64,000 bases of DNA from Chelydra serpentina (taxonomy: Eukaryota; Chordata; Testudines; Chelydridae): contig JBAIAC010000030.1 of the NCBI GenBank assembly GCA_037349315.1, forward strand, positions 13,475,501-13,539,500, written 5' to 3'. Below are positions 8,690 through 20,676 of this stretch, piece after piece. The notes beneath the pieces were generated by a model. It saw only the letters and a list, made by a program, of their open reading frames with translations, had not been told where the DNA came from and ran no database searches. Every line of letters starts with the position of its first letter. The first letter of the stretch is position 1. The translations under genes and the position numbers were made by a program.

Positions 8690-9135
8690 TTCATGAAGAC
8701 AACCTTTACCTTTGAGTTACTGCGTGAAATTCTGCTCAACCTAGGGGAAGGGTGGGGTCATTAGGAAACTTGTTACAGCTCCGTTACAGAGCTGGCCCAG
8801 ACCCACTCCTACTTAGAGCAGCTGAGTGGTTGCTCTAGCTTATTCCTCTGGTATAAGTTCCATAAGGGACTTTATGCTAATGGAGAATCAGCACAATGGC
8901 ACTTTGCTCTGCCATGTCCCCATCACGCACCCAACATGGCCCCTATGTCAGGGTGGGATTGAGGGCTGGGCAGCTGGCTTAGCTCCTCTGTCTTGTCATC
9001 AGTGGGAAATTCCTCATTCCAAGTAGCCATTCACACTAGTGCAAAGTGGCTGTACATCATTGCCATTCTGCTCTGGTAGTATTTTTGCACTGGTGTAAAT
9101 TATTATACAAGGTGCAGAGCATCAGGCCCCACCTA
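8690..9135. repeat. Diverged remnants of the palindromic TTACACC-type repeats
   Basis: Fragments such as gaaattctgctc, tggtataagttcc and gcactggtgtaaattatta ending gcagagcatcaggcccc are shared with the palindromic repeats at 8.44 and 38.36 kb. Boundaries are not clear. Confidence 0.4.
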
Positions 9136-9459
9136 TATATATAGATCAGACTGTCTCTTGAAAACAAAAATATTTGGGCAGCTATTCCAAGTGCTTATCA
9201 TTACATAATTTATTATCACATGGAGTTTACCTGCCTGGACAAATCTAATCTTTGAATGTTGGCTGAAAGAATAAGGGAATTATCACAGATACCAACAAGT
9301 AGAGAATTTGGCAGAGAGTGGGTGTGAGTGAAAATCTCAAATCATGAGTGGGCTTTGAGGCTCAGATCAGCTTACCTTTTGTAGAACTTCTTTCCCTGGG
9401 GAGAAGCACTAGCAGACTTATGCGTTGGCTAGCACCCTCCACAAATTTGCATCTGTCAT

Positions 9460-10110
9460 TCAGAATCTGTGCCTTCCTATTATATAACTCACAAAGTGAT
9501 GGCATTAATTAATCTGATTGTGTACAGAGCTGATTGATATCAAGCAGAATTATACTACAGTAATCAAGTTAGCCAGTTGCAGATGTGCGAAGTGCTGCAG
9601 TTTATCAAATTTTGCAGGCACCCAATGATTCTGTATAATGACGAGGAGCAATGCTAACAAGAGAGCAGAGGGTCATTAATATGACACCTGATTTTTATTT
9701 ATTTATAACTCTTAAAAATTACCACACTTGTCAGCTGTACAAAAGGTGCCGGGATGTGTTAATGCATATTCTGTCAAAATTGTCAAGAGTATGAGCCGCA
9801 AGCTGGCTCCACTGGGATATGCTCTGTGTTTAAAAACACACGCACACATGCTTATTGTGAGACGTTGGAACTTCAAAAGCTGAAAGCCGCTGAACATGAA
9901 TAATGGGCGTAATGTGCAGATCTGTAAAGGTGTGAAAAGATGCCGCTATACGGGATGTTGAAATAGAAACAAGATTCAACAAGGACAATTATCATCTCTG
10001 TCAAAGGCTTTCAGTGATCGGTGTCAGCTGCCACCACAGTAGGAGGAGGAGGAAAAACTGCTACATGAATATTTGATGTTTTATGAAATTAGGCCAAGCT
10101 GAAATCTCTG
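9460..10110. other. Candidate conserved non-coding segment
   Basis: This 650-bp stretch is free of recognisable repeats and low-complexity runs. It is AT-rich and contains homeodomain-like TTAATTAAT and TGATTGATA motifs. No frame is convincing. The suggestion of conserved regulatory sequence is inference from its texture alone. Confidence 0.25.
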
Positions 10111-10395
10111 TCAGAGTGTTTTGATGGGGGAGTGGAGAGGGGATCCATTCAGAGGTTATTTTTCATTACTGCTTCAATTAGTTCCCTTTTGATGTAAGTG
10201 AACTTAGTGCTCATGACAAAAATGCTAGTCTGACATCCTGGAGACATCTTACCTACAACACAAGATTCCTCAGCATGCGATACCCCACCAACATGCTTCA
10301 AGCTGACTTGGAGGAACCATCCCCACCATGTAAGAACCAGGAGATCCATCTCTGTTTTTGTCCATCATAGGCCTTTCAGCTTCATAGCAGGAGGT
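10111..10395. other. No recognised gene
   Basis: Unassigned. It leads into the truncated 5' side of the Harbinger relic without a visible terminal repeat. Confidence 0.35.
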
Positions 10396-10439
10396 AATTA
10401 ATGGCCCTGCACACTTGAATCACCACAACCCCCATGGTG

Positions 10440-10883
10440 GACTTCCCAACTCCAGACTGATTCGTGACTGATCGGTAGCAGTCTGGAGTTGCCAGCTTCC
10501 ACAGAGTGACCCCCCACTCACTTTTCCACAGTCAGAGCAGCTCTCAATTTGGTGTCCTTGCACCACAGGGCGGGGGTGAGCTCCACATGCAGTTCAAGGA
10601 AGGTGGCTTTGCACATCCAAAAGTTCTGAAGCCATTGTTCATCATCCCGTACCTGCATCACAATCCAATCTCACCACTTGATGCTTGTTTCCTGAGCCCT
10701 ACAGTGACAGTCCACCATGTGCAGCTGTTCCGTAAATGCCAACATCAATCTTGAATTGTTTCTTTCCACGGCACACAGCAGGACAGGCAGCACAGATTCC
10801 TGTTCAGATTCGCAGCTCATAAAATACTGCAGGATCAGCTGTGCTGTGTTCATCACAAAACTGGCGAGCAGTGCAGGATCCAT
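10440..10883 (-). pseudogene. Harbinger transposase, N-terminal fragment
   Basis: The minus strand starts MDPALLASFV at 10883 and reads on through a stretch equivalent to residues ~1-170 of the intact transposase at 5231-6514. Matching segments include IVMQVRDDEQWLQNFWM (against IVLQVWDESQWLRNFRM), TFLELHVELTPAL, and the helix-turn-helix area with its change of frame near 10510. The catalytic core is absent. Stops and frame changes make it non-functional. Confidence 0.75.
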
Positions 10884-11016
10884 ACTTTCAGGCAGAGATG
10901 GTGGCCACAAAGCTTACAGGGGCAGTTGAAAAACGGCATGAAACACAATTGGAAGCCCTTGGAATTATGGGACAGAGAAAACTGCATTATGGGGACAGAG
11001 ATCCCACACCCATGAT

Positions 11017-11388
11017 TAAGGCTAAGATTTTGTCATGATTATTTTTAGTATAAGTCATGGACAGGTCAGGGGAAACAAACAAAAATTCAAGGAAGCCGTG
11101 ATCTGTCTGTGACTTTTGCGGCTGCAGCTCCATGGTTTCTCCTGTCACCATGGTGGCTAGGAGCTGCAGGATCCCCCTCTCCTTCCCTCCCCTCTTCCCC
11201 CCACGTGCACGACTGTCTCCTGTCACTGGAACCCTGCGGAAGGCCCCCTGAGAAGGTTGTCGCCCATTGCTGGAACCCTGCCGGGGCCCTACTAGCTGCC
11301 AGCTCCAGTCCCAGCCTCAGGAGCTTAAGCAGAAAATAACAGGGAGGTCTCTGGAAGTTAGAGATTCCGTGACATAAACGTAGCCTTA
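11017..11388. mobile_element. hAT-type MITE inside the Harbinger relic
   Basis: Its ends are TAAGGCTAAGATTTTGTCA and the complement of TAAGGCTACGTTTATGTCA. A perfect 8-bp duplication, CCCATGAT, lies at 11009-11016 and 11389-11396. The 372-bp interior is non-coding. The open frames through it (76-107 codons) are chance. Confidence 0.85.
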
Positions 11389-11625
11389 CCCATGATGCAC
11401 TGCGATCCATTCCCAGAACTCCTAGTGGGAGAAGGTGGCGATTTGCACAGTGGGATAATTACCCATGGTGCACTGCTCTCTCTGACGCTGCTAAAGCACT
11501 AACTGAGGATGCACTCTGCCGACACACGGAGCGTTGCGTGAATGTGCACAAGCGATGTAATTACAGCAGTTTATGATCGTCGGCATAACTTTAGTCAACT
11601 TAACTGTAGTGTAAACCTGGCCTAA

Positions 11626-11952
11626 TTAAAAAAATGTTTCATACACGGTTTACACTGCCTATGTGACACCTAGGTTCACAAAAGATGAAACACATTATTT
11701 TAAAGTAAAATAACCCTTACAGAGGCATGGAACACAGGATTGCCCTTTGCACAGAGGACTTTAATATAAATCTGAGAGATGCACAAGCAAAAATAAAACG
11801 AAAGTCCAACATCCTTCTCACCCCCACCACAGGAACAGGTATTGAAGGGAAAAGATTTGTCTGGGAGCTGATCTATTTTGTGGGCTAACTTGCTCTGTAA
11901 GTTTCATGATGATTTTGTCCTGATAGCCCATATAAATGGCAATTTACTATGG
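11626..11952. other. No recognised gene
   Basis: Unassigned AT-rich sequence with no clear repeat. Confidence 0.35.
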
Positions 11953-12285
11953 CAGTGTTTCCCAAACTTGAGACACCGCTTGTTCAGGGAAAGTCCCTGG
12001 CGCGCCCAGCCGATTTGTTTACCTGCCGCGTCCGCAGGTTCGGCCGATCGCAGCTCCCACTGGCCGTGGTTCGCTGTTCCTGGCCAATGGGGGCTGCGGG
12101 AAGCGGTGGCCAGTACGTCCCTCAGCCCACGCCGCTTCCCGCAGCCCCCATTGGATGGGCACAGCGAACTGCGGCCAGTGGGAGCTGCGATCAGCCGAAC
12201 CTGCGGACGTGGCAGGTAAACGAACCGGCCGGGCACGCCAGGGGCTTTCCCTGCACAAGTGGCGTCCCAAGTTTGGGAAACACTG
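11953..12285. mobile_element. hAT MITE, long palindrome
   Basis: The 333-bp element begins CAGTGTTTCCCAAACTTGAG and ends with the complement of CAGTGTTTCCCAAACTTGGG. The 8-bp duplication TACTATGG is perfect at 11945-11952 and 12286-12293. Most of the interior is one GC-rich inverted repeat, so overlapping frames of 100-148 codons run in several directions; they are not genes. Confidence 0.92.
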
Positions 12286-12293
12286 TACTATGG

Positions 12294-14090
12294 CAACCTC
12301 TGGGTATACAAAGGTATGGCACATATTTTAATGAAATCTTTTCACTAATCACCATTATTTTCATGCTTTTAAAGAAACAAAGTGACAGCAGATAAATGTC
12401 CCCATTCTCAACATGCAATTTTTTAAAATTCTAATCTTGGTTTGCATGACTTGTTATCTCTTCTCTTGCTAAACCGGTTGGAGTGGAGGTGGACATTTTA
12501 CACTTAGGGAGGGTGGAGAAGAGGACAGCAGTAGGACTAGTGAACACTTCTCTTCTGTGCAGCTATTGTGTTCCTATTGTGCACCCATAACAAACCCCAT
12601 CTCTCTAGATTTCCAAAGTGTGCCTGTCAGCCTGGTATGTGAGCACTGAGTGCAGGCATTCTCCGCTGGTGAGGTGTGCCTCAGAAGACTGTACCAAGGG
12701 GCTGCCCACTGGGTCTCACCACAGCTGAGAGATCCAAAATAAAAAATGGCAAAAGTAAACCCTGCAGTTGCTAGTGAAGAAGAGGAAAAACAATTCACTC
12801 CCTTTTCTTCTCCTACTCCAGCCCTCTGCCCTGTCCCCTCCAGTCCTCAGTCAAAACAAAGTTCCTTAGCTCATCTTCCTCACCTCTTCCTAGCACACTG
12901 CTGGGCAAGAAGGGAAGCAGCATTCCAAGAGGCCGTGGAACCAGTTTCCATAGTCTCTTCAAGCAGCACTTCAACGGAACCAAGTACCATACAGATGGAT
13001 GGAGAAAATTAACTTCCCCACACCGACTAGCAAGCTAGACACAGTCCGTAATGCTCCAACACCACCAGTTCACTGCAGGCACGAATCCTACCAGCCCCCC
13101 ACTCCCAAAGAGCAGCACGGCTACAAATATTTTCTGCATCGCAAATGCATAACTCACCTCTAATTATTTTGGAGGGTTGAAGGATAAGGTCAAACTTGGG
13201 CTGCCACACCCCTCACTATTCTGATGGGGGGAAATGTGATATGTTCTGACATCTCCTGGTTCTGCAGTCCAAGATGTCGGAGAACTCCAAGGTCAGTTAT
13301 AGAACTCTTCTCTGGCCCTTCGTTCCAGTCTACATTCTCCACCCACCCATCCACTTACCATCCCTCTCCCTTTAGTTTTTAAATGGCTCTGTGTGTGGCA
13401 CAGACCCTGCAGCCTACAATGCACATGGGCAGCCTCTTCAGAAGCCATGTAGAGTTAATCCCCGGCAAGACTACAGAGAAGGCTTGTAAGAGCCACGCTC
13501 TTGGCCAACCATAAACAGAAGGGATACATTCAACCTTCAGTTCTGGGGGATTTCTGTGCACAACTTCCATTAGGATTTAATGGGAGTGGCATGCAGAACT
13601 TCTTGTGGGTACAGAGAAAATTACTCCTGGGAATTGTAACTCCGCAATGAAGCTCTGTCACAGCCAAAACTAGTTCAGGAGTGAGAGTCATGAACCTCCT
13701 CTTACCTTTGGGCTAACCATGGAGCTACTCATGTAAAACTTCTATGGAGACAGTGCTTAATCTTCTCTAAAGCAATTTCTTTTTTCTTTGATGACTTTTA
13801 TTCTTCAACCCCTGTGCTATATTTAACTCAGCCATTTTGTTCATTCTTCCTCTTAACTCTCATTTGGCTAAAAGAAGGGAATTGCAATCATGAATAAAAT
13901 ACCAGGCAGAAAGTCAAATCATTCAACCTGCTTTTAGGCAAATTATAACACCGCAGAAAGGGCCAGATTTCTAAATTATTCTTCAATACTGAGCGATGTT
14001 AAGGAAAGATCATCAAATACTCAGAAGTGCCAAAATTCTGGCAGGTCAGGGTGTTCATCTACAGGGCACCAGCATGCTACCCACGAACTC
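12294..14090. other. No recognised gene or repeat
   Basis: About 1.8 kb of mixed unique-looking sequence. Short frames (up to 88 codons) have no family features. The pyrimidine-rich stretch near 12810-12900 is low complexity. Confidence 0.35.
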
Positions 14091-14098
14091 ACTGTGTG

Positions 14099-14419
14099 CA
14101 CAGGAGCTGACTTCCAGCGACGCCCGTGGGTGCCGTCACCCGGCGTTGGGGGCGGGGCCCCGCCCGACGCCGGGCCCTGCCCCCGACGCCGGGTGACGTT
14201 GCGTGGCCCCGCCCCCGACGCCGGGTGACGTTGCGTGGCCCCGCCCCCGACGCAACGTTGCCCAGCGTCGGGGGTGGGGCCCCGCAATGTCTCCCGGTGT
14301 TCCGGTAAGTTTGCCGCGGGTCCGGGGCAGGCGGGGAGTTGCCGGTGGGTGCGGAGCACCCACCAATTTTTCTCCGTGGGTGCTCCAGCCCCGGAGCACC
14401 CACGGAGTCGGCGCCTATG
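14099..14419. mobile_element. GC-rich hAT MITE of the CATAGGCGCCGACTCC family, copy 1
   Basis: The right end is the complement of CATAGGCGCCGACTCCG and the left end CACAGGAGCTGACTTCC. A perfect 8-bp duplication ACTGTGTG lies at 14091-14098 and 14420-14427. Inside, a 32-bp unit (gacgccgggtgacgttgcgt followed by ggccccgccccc) occurs twice in tandem at 14185-14248, with further partial copies. CpG density is very high. Frames up to 146 codons through it are composition artefacts. Confidence 0.85.
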
Positions 14420-14427
14420 ACTGTGTG

Positions 14428-15505
14428 GATACTGGTACAGCGCAGCAAAAGTCCTGGCGTGCCATCACTGTAGCAGTGTCCACGCAGCAAATTAGTGGGC
14501 AACAAGCCAATGCACTGTAGATTAGACAAGCCTATAATAGCACAGCCTCAGATTGCTCTTTTAAACTGAGAGTTCAGTTTCATGCACAAAATTCCCATCT
14601 GATTGTACATATAAATCAGGTGACCACCCCTGCAAACAGCAGATTTGTTTCCAAGTGCATATATTTTTATGGTATATTTCCCCTTAAATCATTGAGAATG
14701 CCAAGATATGACCTTGTTCATGTAAAAGCAGTTTAACGTCACATTTGCTATCACTTCCAAAGTGGCCACATCTTTGGGCTCATGTTCAGGGTATTCTATA
14801 GACCAGTGACACTCACACCTCAGTGGTTCAGTTGCCAAATTAGCAATCAACAATACCCCACAGAGCCATAGTCATGTGAACTCATTGTTTCATTTACTAT
14901 AGTACTATATGTTCAATCAAACAGTGCTTTAATATCGTGTGCTGCAAAGAGTTACAGGAGACACATTAAAGAGCCACTTGCAGCTCAAGAGTCTCAGTAT
15001 CACTGCTAGAAATCCACATACGGATTTCACAGTGCTGTATAGGAGTTACTTCGAAAAGCAGGTGAGGTAACTGAGACCCTTTTGAGGAGTTCTGCATGCT
15101 CATTTTCTCCCTTCCGCTGGATGCAGCTGCTGGGGGGAGGGAGACGGGCAGAGAGAAAGAAATTACTTATGGCTCCCTGATTCTGACACCCATTATATGA
15201 CGGTCCTGCTCCGAATAGATTAGAGCAGCCCAAGGGGCCATCCATCAGCCATGGACAGCCAGAGCTCAGCATGCTGAAATCCTTGACATGCCCCCTACAC
15301 CAAGGACTGAAGGTGTGGGTAGCGTAAGAGCCAGCTATGCCGGTTTTATACCCATTGGAAATTCCAAAGCTACCTCAGCATGGCCTTCAATATCTCTACA
15401 ATACAGACCTGTCTTTGGCCCTCTTCAACAGACACTGTCACAGAATTCAATTTTACTGAAGAGTAGTGCTTTTGTTATGGCTGAAAGAGTCACAATTTTC
15501 AAACC
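14428..15505. other. No recognised gene
   Basis: Unique-looking AT-rich sequence without a clear repeat or open frame. Confidence 0.35.
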
Positions 15506-15703
15506 CAGGTACCCAAGGTTAGGCTCCAAACTCCATGGTTCGGTATCTAAATAAAAATGGCCTGATTTTCCAAAGGTATTGAAGTCTCTCAAACTCTGCT
15601 GACATCAGTGGGACCTTGTGGGACTTCAATGCTTTGGAAAATCAGGCCATTTTTATTTAGGTGCCTAACTATGGAGTTTGGAACCTAACTTTGGGCACCC
15701 AAA
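15506..15703. repeat. Palindromic MITE-like repeat
   Basis: Two ~70-bp inverted arms (15506-15577 and 15626-15703) share the core aaaaatggcctgattttcc and the outer segment cttaggttcc-type ends. A short loop with acatcagtggg separates them. It is an old non-autonomous element; the superfamily is uncertain. Confidence 0.65.
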
Positions 15704-15889
15704 TCCTGACCACATCCAACAGGTAAAACCTTGAACAAATTCTTCAAACTTGGGTCTCAGTCCCTTCGTACCTTAAGCAGATTTAATCACAGCAGTGAAA
15801 CACTAGTTCTTAGCCTTCAATTGAAGATGTTGCAACTTTTTTGTAAGGTCTACCCCGCTTTTGGCAAAGTTGGTACTACAGATGGACAG

Positions 15890-16035
15890 AAAAAAACCCC
15901 ACAAACATTTTCAACAAAATTTTCAACTGGGTCTTTATCAATCAAAAACTGAATCGGATGAAAATTTTCACGGAAAACTCAAAATTTGGAAAATTTCAAC
16001 CAGCTTGATTTAATACTTTCCCCCCTCATTTTGAG
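15890..16035. repeat. AT-rich repeat fragment (aaaatttt / ccagctc family)
   Basis: Runs such as acaaaattttcaactggg, ggatgaaaattttcac and ggaaaatttcaaccagctt match the families at 20.18, 23.28 and 43.66 kb. It is a partial copy of a dispersed repeat of unknown type. Confidence 0.45.
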
Positions 16036-18049
16036 CCAGGGCTGTTGACTTGTTTAAATCTGTTCCAGATTTTTTGATGATGAAGGCGCAGTCACACAAT
16101 GCAGTAAACTGGTGAGCTAGTTATTCATGTCTGAAATCCTATCTAATTCCAACCCAACTTCCAAACCTCACACAACTACATAACCTGGGCACAGTATGCG
16201 TTAATAATACTCCCATGCCAAATGCTGACAAGCTAAATGGACCATCTTCTCACTGAGTAAGAGTTGACTTCTTTCCTTTTTTTTGTCTGTAGGCCAAGAC
16301 TGGGTTTGAAGCTGAGACCACAGATTACCAAAACCCAGAATTTGTGTGGTGCTCCACTGAAAGAGAGTAAATTCCACATTACATTTTATACCTTGCCACA
16401 ACAGATTGAGAAGATTAACAAGAGAAATATTGACCGCATAGCTGGCTGGGGATCCAGGAGAAACCTTGGCCCTAAATCTGTGGATTCCAGTTCTCAGCTA
16501 GTATTTGCGACCGCATGCAGCTGCTCCATATCCCCAGACCTCCCTAATGACCACCCTTCCAAAGACCAGCATGATTATTAGTCCCCTCTGCACACCTGAA
16601 CACCAGAGAGGAACAAATAGGGAGCAGGCAGCCAGGGATCTCCTAATGGTTAGAGGAGTCTGAGCCTAGTAACAACAACGTGCTCATGAACAAGAGGGTG
16701 GGGAAAGAGCTGTCATGCCGCACTAGCCAGCAGGGTGGTTGGAGCACAGCCAGTACCCCTGTTGTTCTGGAAGGCTGCACACAAAGCCCTTCTTTTTTGT
16801 TTTGTAGCCTTTCTGTTACACCAAGCCTGCTCTCAGTAGGCATTTCCTTCGCTATTAAAGGAATCTGCTTTAATTTCAAAAGTTCTGTTTGCAGGCTGTA
16901 ATCTCAGCCCCAGTCCAATTTGAATATCTGTTGTTTTGGTGCTGGACGTCTGGACTGCCTCCCTCTAGCTTGATGCCAAAAACATAACGGAGAGATTTTC
17001 ACCCACCGTTAGAAGCCATCTGGTTATGCTGCACTGAAAAGTGAGACAGATAAGGAGCTGTATGATACCCATGTAAGGCAATTTGCTAGCCTGTTTATCA
17101 TACCTGACTCTGGGGTGCACAGCTTTATTTTGATTTGATAAAAAGAAAAGGAGTACAGCTGCCTTGCACTGCTGCTTCACCAAGCCGACAGATGGGCATC
17201 ACGGTGAGAAAGCCACATGGCATTTTTTGTTAAACTCAGCTCATTAGGTTTTATCTGCAATATGCTGCTGCATTGGCAGAAAACATTTAGTGAGCAGAAA
17301 CATTAGCCAAAGTTGGTCAACAGCAATAGGAAAAAAGATTCTATTGTGTAAGAATATGTACGTGGGTGTGGTGTGATTGCTTTTAATGCCCAGACATTTG
17401 TTCCTCAAACTTTTGAGGCTCTCCGTGTAACTTGTATCGTAATGTTAGCCCTGACTAGCATATTAATAAAGCTGCTATTCAAAGTTTACAATTGTTGGTA
17501 CGTTTTAAAACAATGCACAAATTGCTTAATCTGCATAGGCCCGGGTTTGTCAACAAAACCTAGAAAGAGCTTTCTCCCTTCCCCGCCCACCCCCCCAAAA
17601 CATCCAAAAAATCCCAGATCCCCAAAATTCCTTAAAAGGGATGAATGAATTTCAAAGGGTCTTAAGTTTATGCATCATGTTATTACTGGGTTTTTAGAAC
17701 TATAAATAGTTCTCTCTTTCCCTTGTTTGGTTTGCTGATCTCATTCCAACATGCCAATTTAATTTCTTTATATTAAGATCAAATTAAGCTTCGTGGCACT
17801 ATTGGAAACTGCACTTACAATTTTGGGAAATTTCATATTAGAAAATAAAACAAAGTATTTTCAAGCCACAAAACAGACAAAGAACATTTGGTAGCCTCCA
17901 TTTAATAAAAAAAAAGGTCTTTAATGGCCCAATCTGAGAGAAGCCCAGCACCTCAGTGTCTGCTGATGTGGGAAATGAGATACTCATCACTTCAAAGGAG
18001 CAGGCCCTAAGTGGAGTACACTCTGTAAAGGAATCTATGCTCTGATAAA
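16036..18049. other. No recognised gene or repeat
   Basis: Two kilobases of unique-looking sequence. Short frames of 60-105 codons show no family features. Confidence 0.35.
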
Positions 18050-18299
18050 CATACCTCATCTACAAACAAACTTGCATTGGTTTATTTAAACCAGTTTAGT
18101 TAATTTCATGCAACACCCTGTGTGGACAATGTTTTTTGTTTGTTTGTTTTTTGGGTGGGGGGGGGGCACATAATCAATTTAAGATCAATCAGAATACACC
18201 TGGTTTAAATGAAATAAAAGTGTCCTCACAGCCTTTTACGCTGATTTAAAATCACACCTTGACTTAAACCAGTCCAACTCTGCATGTAAATATGCCCTT
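18050..18299. repeat. Diverged Harbinger-type MITE remnant
   Basis: It contains tttaaaccagtttagtta and gacttaaaccagtccaac inverted segments and ends near tgcccTTA. Its general layout is that of the Harbinger MITEs elsewhere in the window. A T/G low-complexity run (18130-18170) interrupts it. Confidence 0.4.
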
Positions 18300-18305
18300 A
18301 GTATC

Positions 18306-18784
18306 TGAAAGATAAGACATACTTCAGCAGTGCACAGGCTCACACAGTATTGTTCCATTAGCAGAAAATATGATCACATTTAGAAATACTTTGTATATTT
18401 AAACTGGCATTTTTAAGCCTTTATTTTTAGTTATTTCTATATTATAGCAATGCCCATTATCTGTGCTATAATTGAAGGTCAGCGTTCCTATTGCGATCTC
18501 TGGTTGTAAAACTTCACCGGACTGCAAGACCTTAACCTAGGAGTGATAGATACACATTTGGTCTTCGTTCACAAATTTCCACCCTCCCCTCCCCCAATCA
18601 CAGACATTTTTTAAGGCCCAACTTCCTGAGCAGGTCTAACAACAGATCACTTTATCCACAGCTTTCATGCTCCCTACTCTCCATTTTAAAACAATTTTAG
18701 GAATGTAACTGGAGGGAGTTGTGACTAGGATATCAACAACTCTGTCCCTTATAGAAACTGCTGTGATCATTATTTGTATGCATT
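18306..18784. other. No recognised gene
   Basis: AT-rich unassigned sequence. Confidence 0.3.
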
Positions 18785-18905
18785 ACTTGGACTGTGAGCT
18801 CTTTGGGATAGGGTGTCCTTTTTTGTTCCGTGTTTATACAGTGCTTGGCACAATGGGGTCGTTGTCCATGACTGGGGCATTCAGGAAGTACCGCAATACA
18901 AATAA
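18785..18905 (+). repeat. LINE 3'-end remnant (L2/CR1-L3-like)
   Basis: The order gactgtgagctctttggg, gtgcttggcacaatgggg and a trailing aataaatag/aataataat is the classic 3' end of L2/L3-type LINEs. A similar copy lies at 34.29 kb. Confidence 0.6.
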
Positions 18906-20175
18906 ATAGTAAATAATAATAATAACTTGGACCAGTTACCAGCTGTCTTTGGGCCTTTTCCTGCTCGCAGTGAAGTGAGTGAGAGTTTTGCTGAGCGTAA
19001 AATTGGATTCTTTGAAAGCAAAGGGGGATTTCATGTGCAGAACAGAATAGAGTTCAAGTTTGCTTTATGTTGTTGGCATTCTTGTTGCCAGGAAGATTTG
19101 AAACTAACACAACAGAGACTACACAATCAGAGAAGCATTTACTCCCTCAGAAACAGCCCTGTCTCCCAGTAGTATATAAACTCTGCCAGTTAACACCACC
19201 CACCCCCAATTTGTCTTTCCTTTTAAACTTCAGTTTTACTGGAAAACTACAATGATATCTGGTCACACATGAAAGAGCTAAATTCTAGGGTAATTGAGCT
19301 ACATAAGGCTTATACTCCTCCCTATGTTCCAAAGTCTATCGAAGCACTTATATGAATATTGCCTTTCAAGGACAGAAAGGGGAATTCCTATTCCTGACGA
19401 TGATCATATTCATAGAAACAAAGGGGAAAAAGCAAGAAAATTCCACCAATACCCTCATGCTCTAGAGGGAAGGATGGCAGAATCGAGTCAAGAGAAACAC
19501 CCCAGAGAAAGGATTTGAGTAAAGACTATGGAATTAGGCCTCAGATCTACCGAAAGTAAGAAGAATCTCCTGGGATTCAAGTTTTAATTGATGTTCATGA
19601 AAGTGTGTGAGATTAATGTATTTATTCCACATTGCCCTTCAGTCTTAGCAGGAAAGCAGTCATATCTGAGGGGAGATGGAGGAGAATGAAGAGGAGCAGA
19701 AAAGGTAAAAGAGATAAAAAGGGAGGAAGAGGAAGAGAATAGAATGGAGGCTTGAAATCTTCCCTGTTTATAGCTCAAGGGCCAAATTCTACTTTCATTT
19801 GCAACAATGTAAATAAGAGACTACACTGAATTTCTACTGGTGTGAAAACAGAATATGGCTCAGAGTCACTAACTTACCCCTAGACTGTCCCTGTGGGGAC
19901 ACAGCAGAGGTAGCAGGGTCAGCGACAATTGCATAATTAAGCCCTTATTCACAGTAAATACTACCTTGATCCACAAGTAGCCCCTTTGATGTCAGTGGAA
20001 TTATTCACAGAGTAAGATCCCTCTGGATGTGGGGAAGGGTGGCAGAACCATGCCTTCACTTTTTTTTTTAACTAATTTTTTATTTAAATTTCATATTTCC
20101 TGTACATTTTTATCATGTCATATTTACATAAAACATATTGCTACATCTGTGCTTCACACTGGATAGCAGACAGAT
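18906..20175. other. No recognised gene; faint repeat traces
   Basis: About 1.27 kb. A faint copy of the palindromic TTACACC-type repeat may lie at 19780-19870 (ggccaaattctacttt ... actggtgtgaaaac). The rest is unassigned. Confidence 0.3.
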
Positions 20176-20676
20176 AAAGGCTGGAACTGGTAGAAAATCC
20201 TCCCTCTCCCTCTCCCGCGGTGGAAAATTTCAACTTTTCCATGAAAAAAATTAAAACTGAAATGTTGTAATTTACAAATGCTGTCTTAGTGTACTGTGGA
20301 TTCCTCCAGCTCCCTTTCTGTTCTGTAGGCTGGGTGCCAGGGTTACACTACAGCTCCCAAGGTGCACCATGATTGCTTTTTATGGTGAGGAGAGGCAGTT
20401 GTATCATGGCAGTCCTTGGTTGTGGTCCATCATGGGAGATGTAGTCCAGCTGGGGAGCTCAGCCTACAGAGGAGAATGGGGACAAGACAAAACTGAACTA
20501 CAACTCCCATGAGGCACTACTGTAGCATTTCTGAATAAACTTATTTCAGTTTTTTGGAGTTCGGTTTTTGTGACAAAAAAGTTAAAATTTTCCATGGAAA
20601 AAAGGAATTTTTCATGCAAAAAAATTATTCCGTCAAAAACTCAGTTTTGATGGAAAGTTTTTCACCAGCCCTAAGC
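20176..20676. repeat. AT-rich composite repeat with palindromic core
   Basis: The ends (ggctggaactggtagaaaatc and the complement of ttagggctggtgaaaaac) are loosely inverted. Two inverted copies of actacaactcccatgag / catgggagatgtagt lie in the core. It belongs to the same dispersed family as the fragments at 15.89, 23.28 and 43.66 kb. Type unknown. Confidence 0.5.

Larger units (their letters stand above)
10400..11622 (-). mobile_element. Older Harbinger relic, truncated at one end
   Basis: The right end (complement of GGCCAGGTTTACACTACAG) is preserved and is followed by TAA at 11623-11625, as expected for Harbinger. The left end is missing. It carries the 5' part of a transposase gene and is interrupted by a hAT MITE at 11017-11388. 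The transposase differs much from the intact one at 5231-6514, so this is a separate, older Harbinger family. Confidence 0.72.

Noticed and set aside
11904..12395. Frames of 100-148 codons
   Set aside because: They run through a nearly palindromic hAT MITE, and the same peptide pieces appear on both strands.
14099..14419. CpG island promoter of a host gene
   Set aside because: The CpG-rich block has hAT ends and a perfect 8-bp duplication, so it is an inserted element; no transcript-like structure follows.
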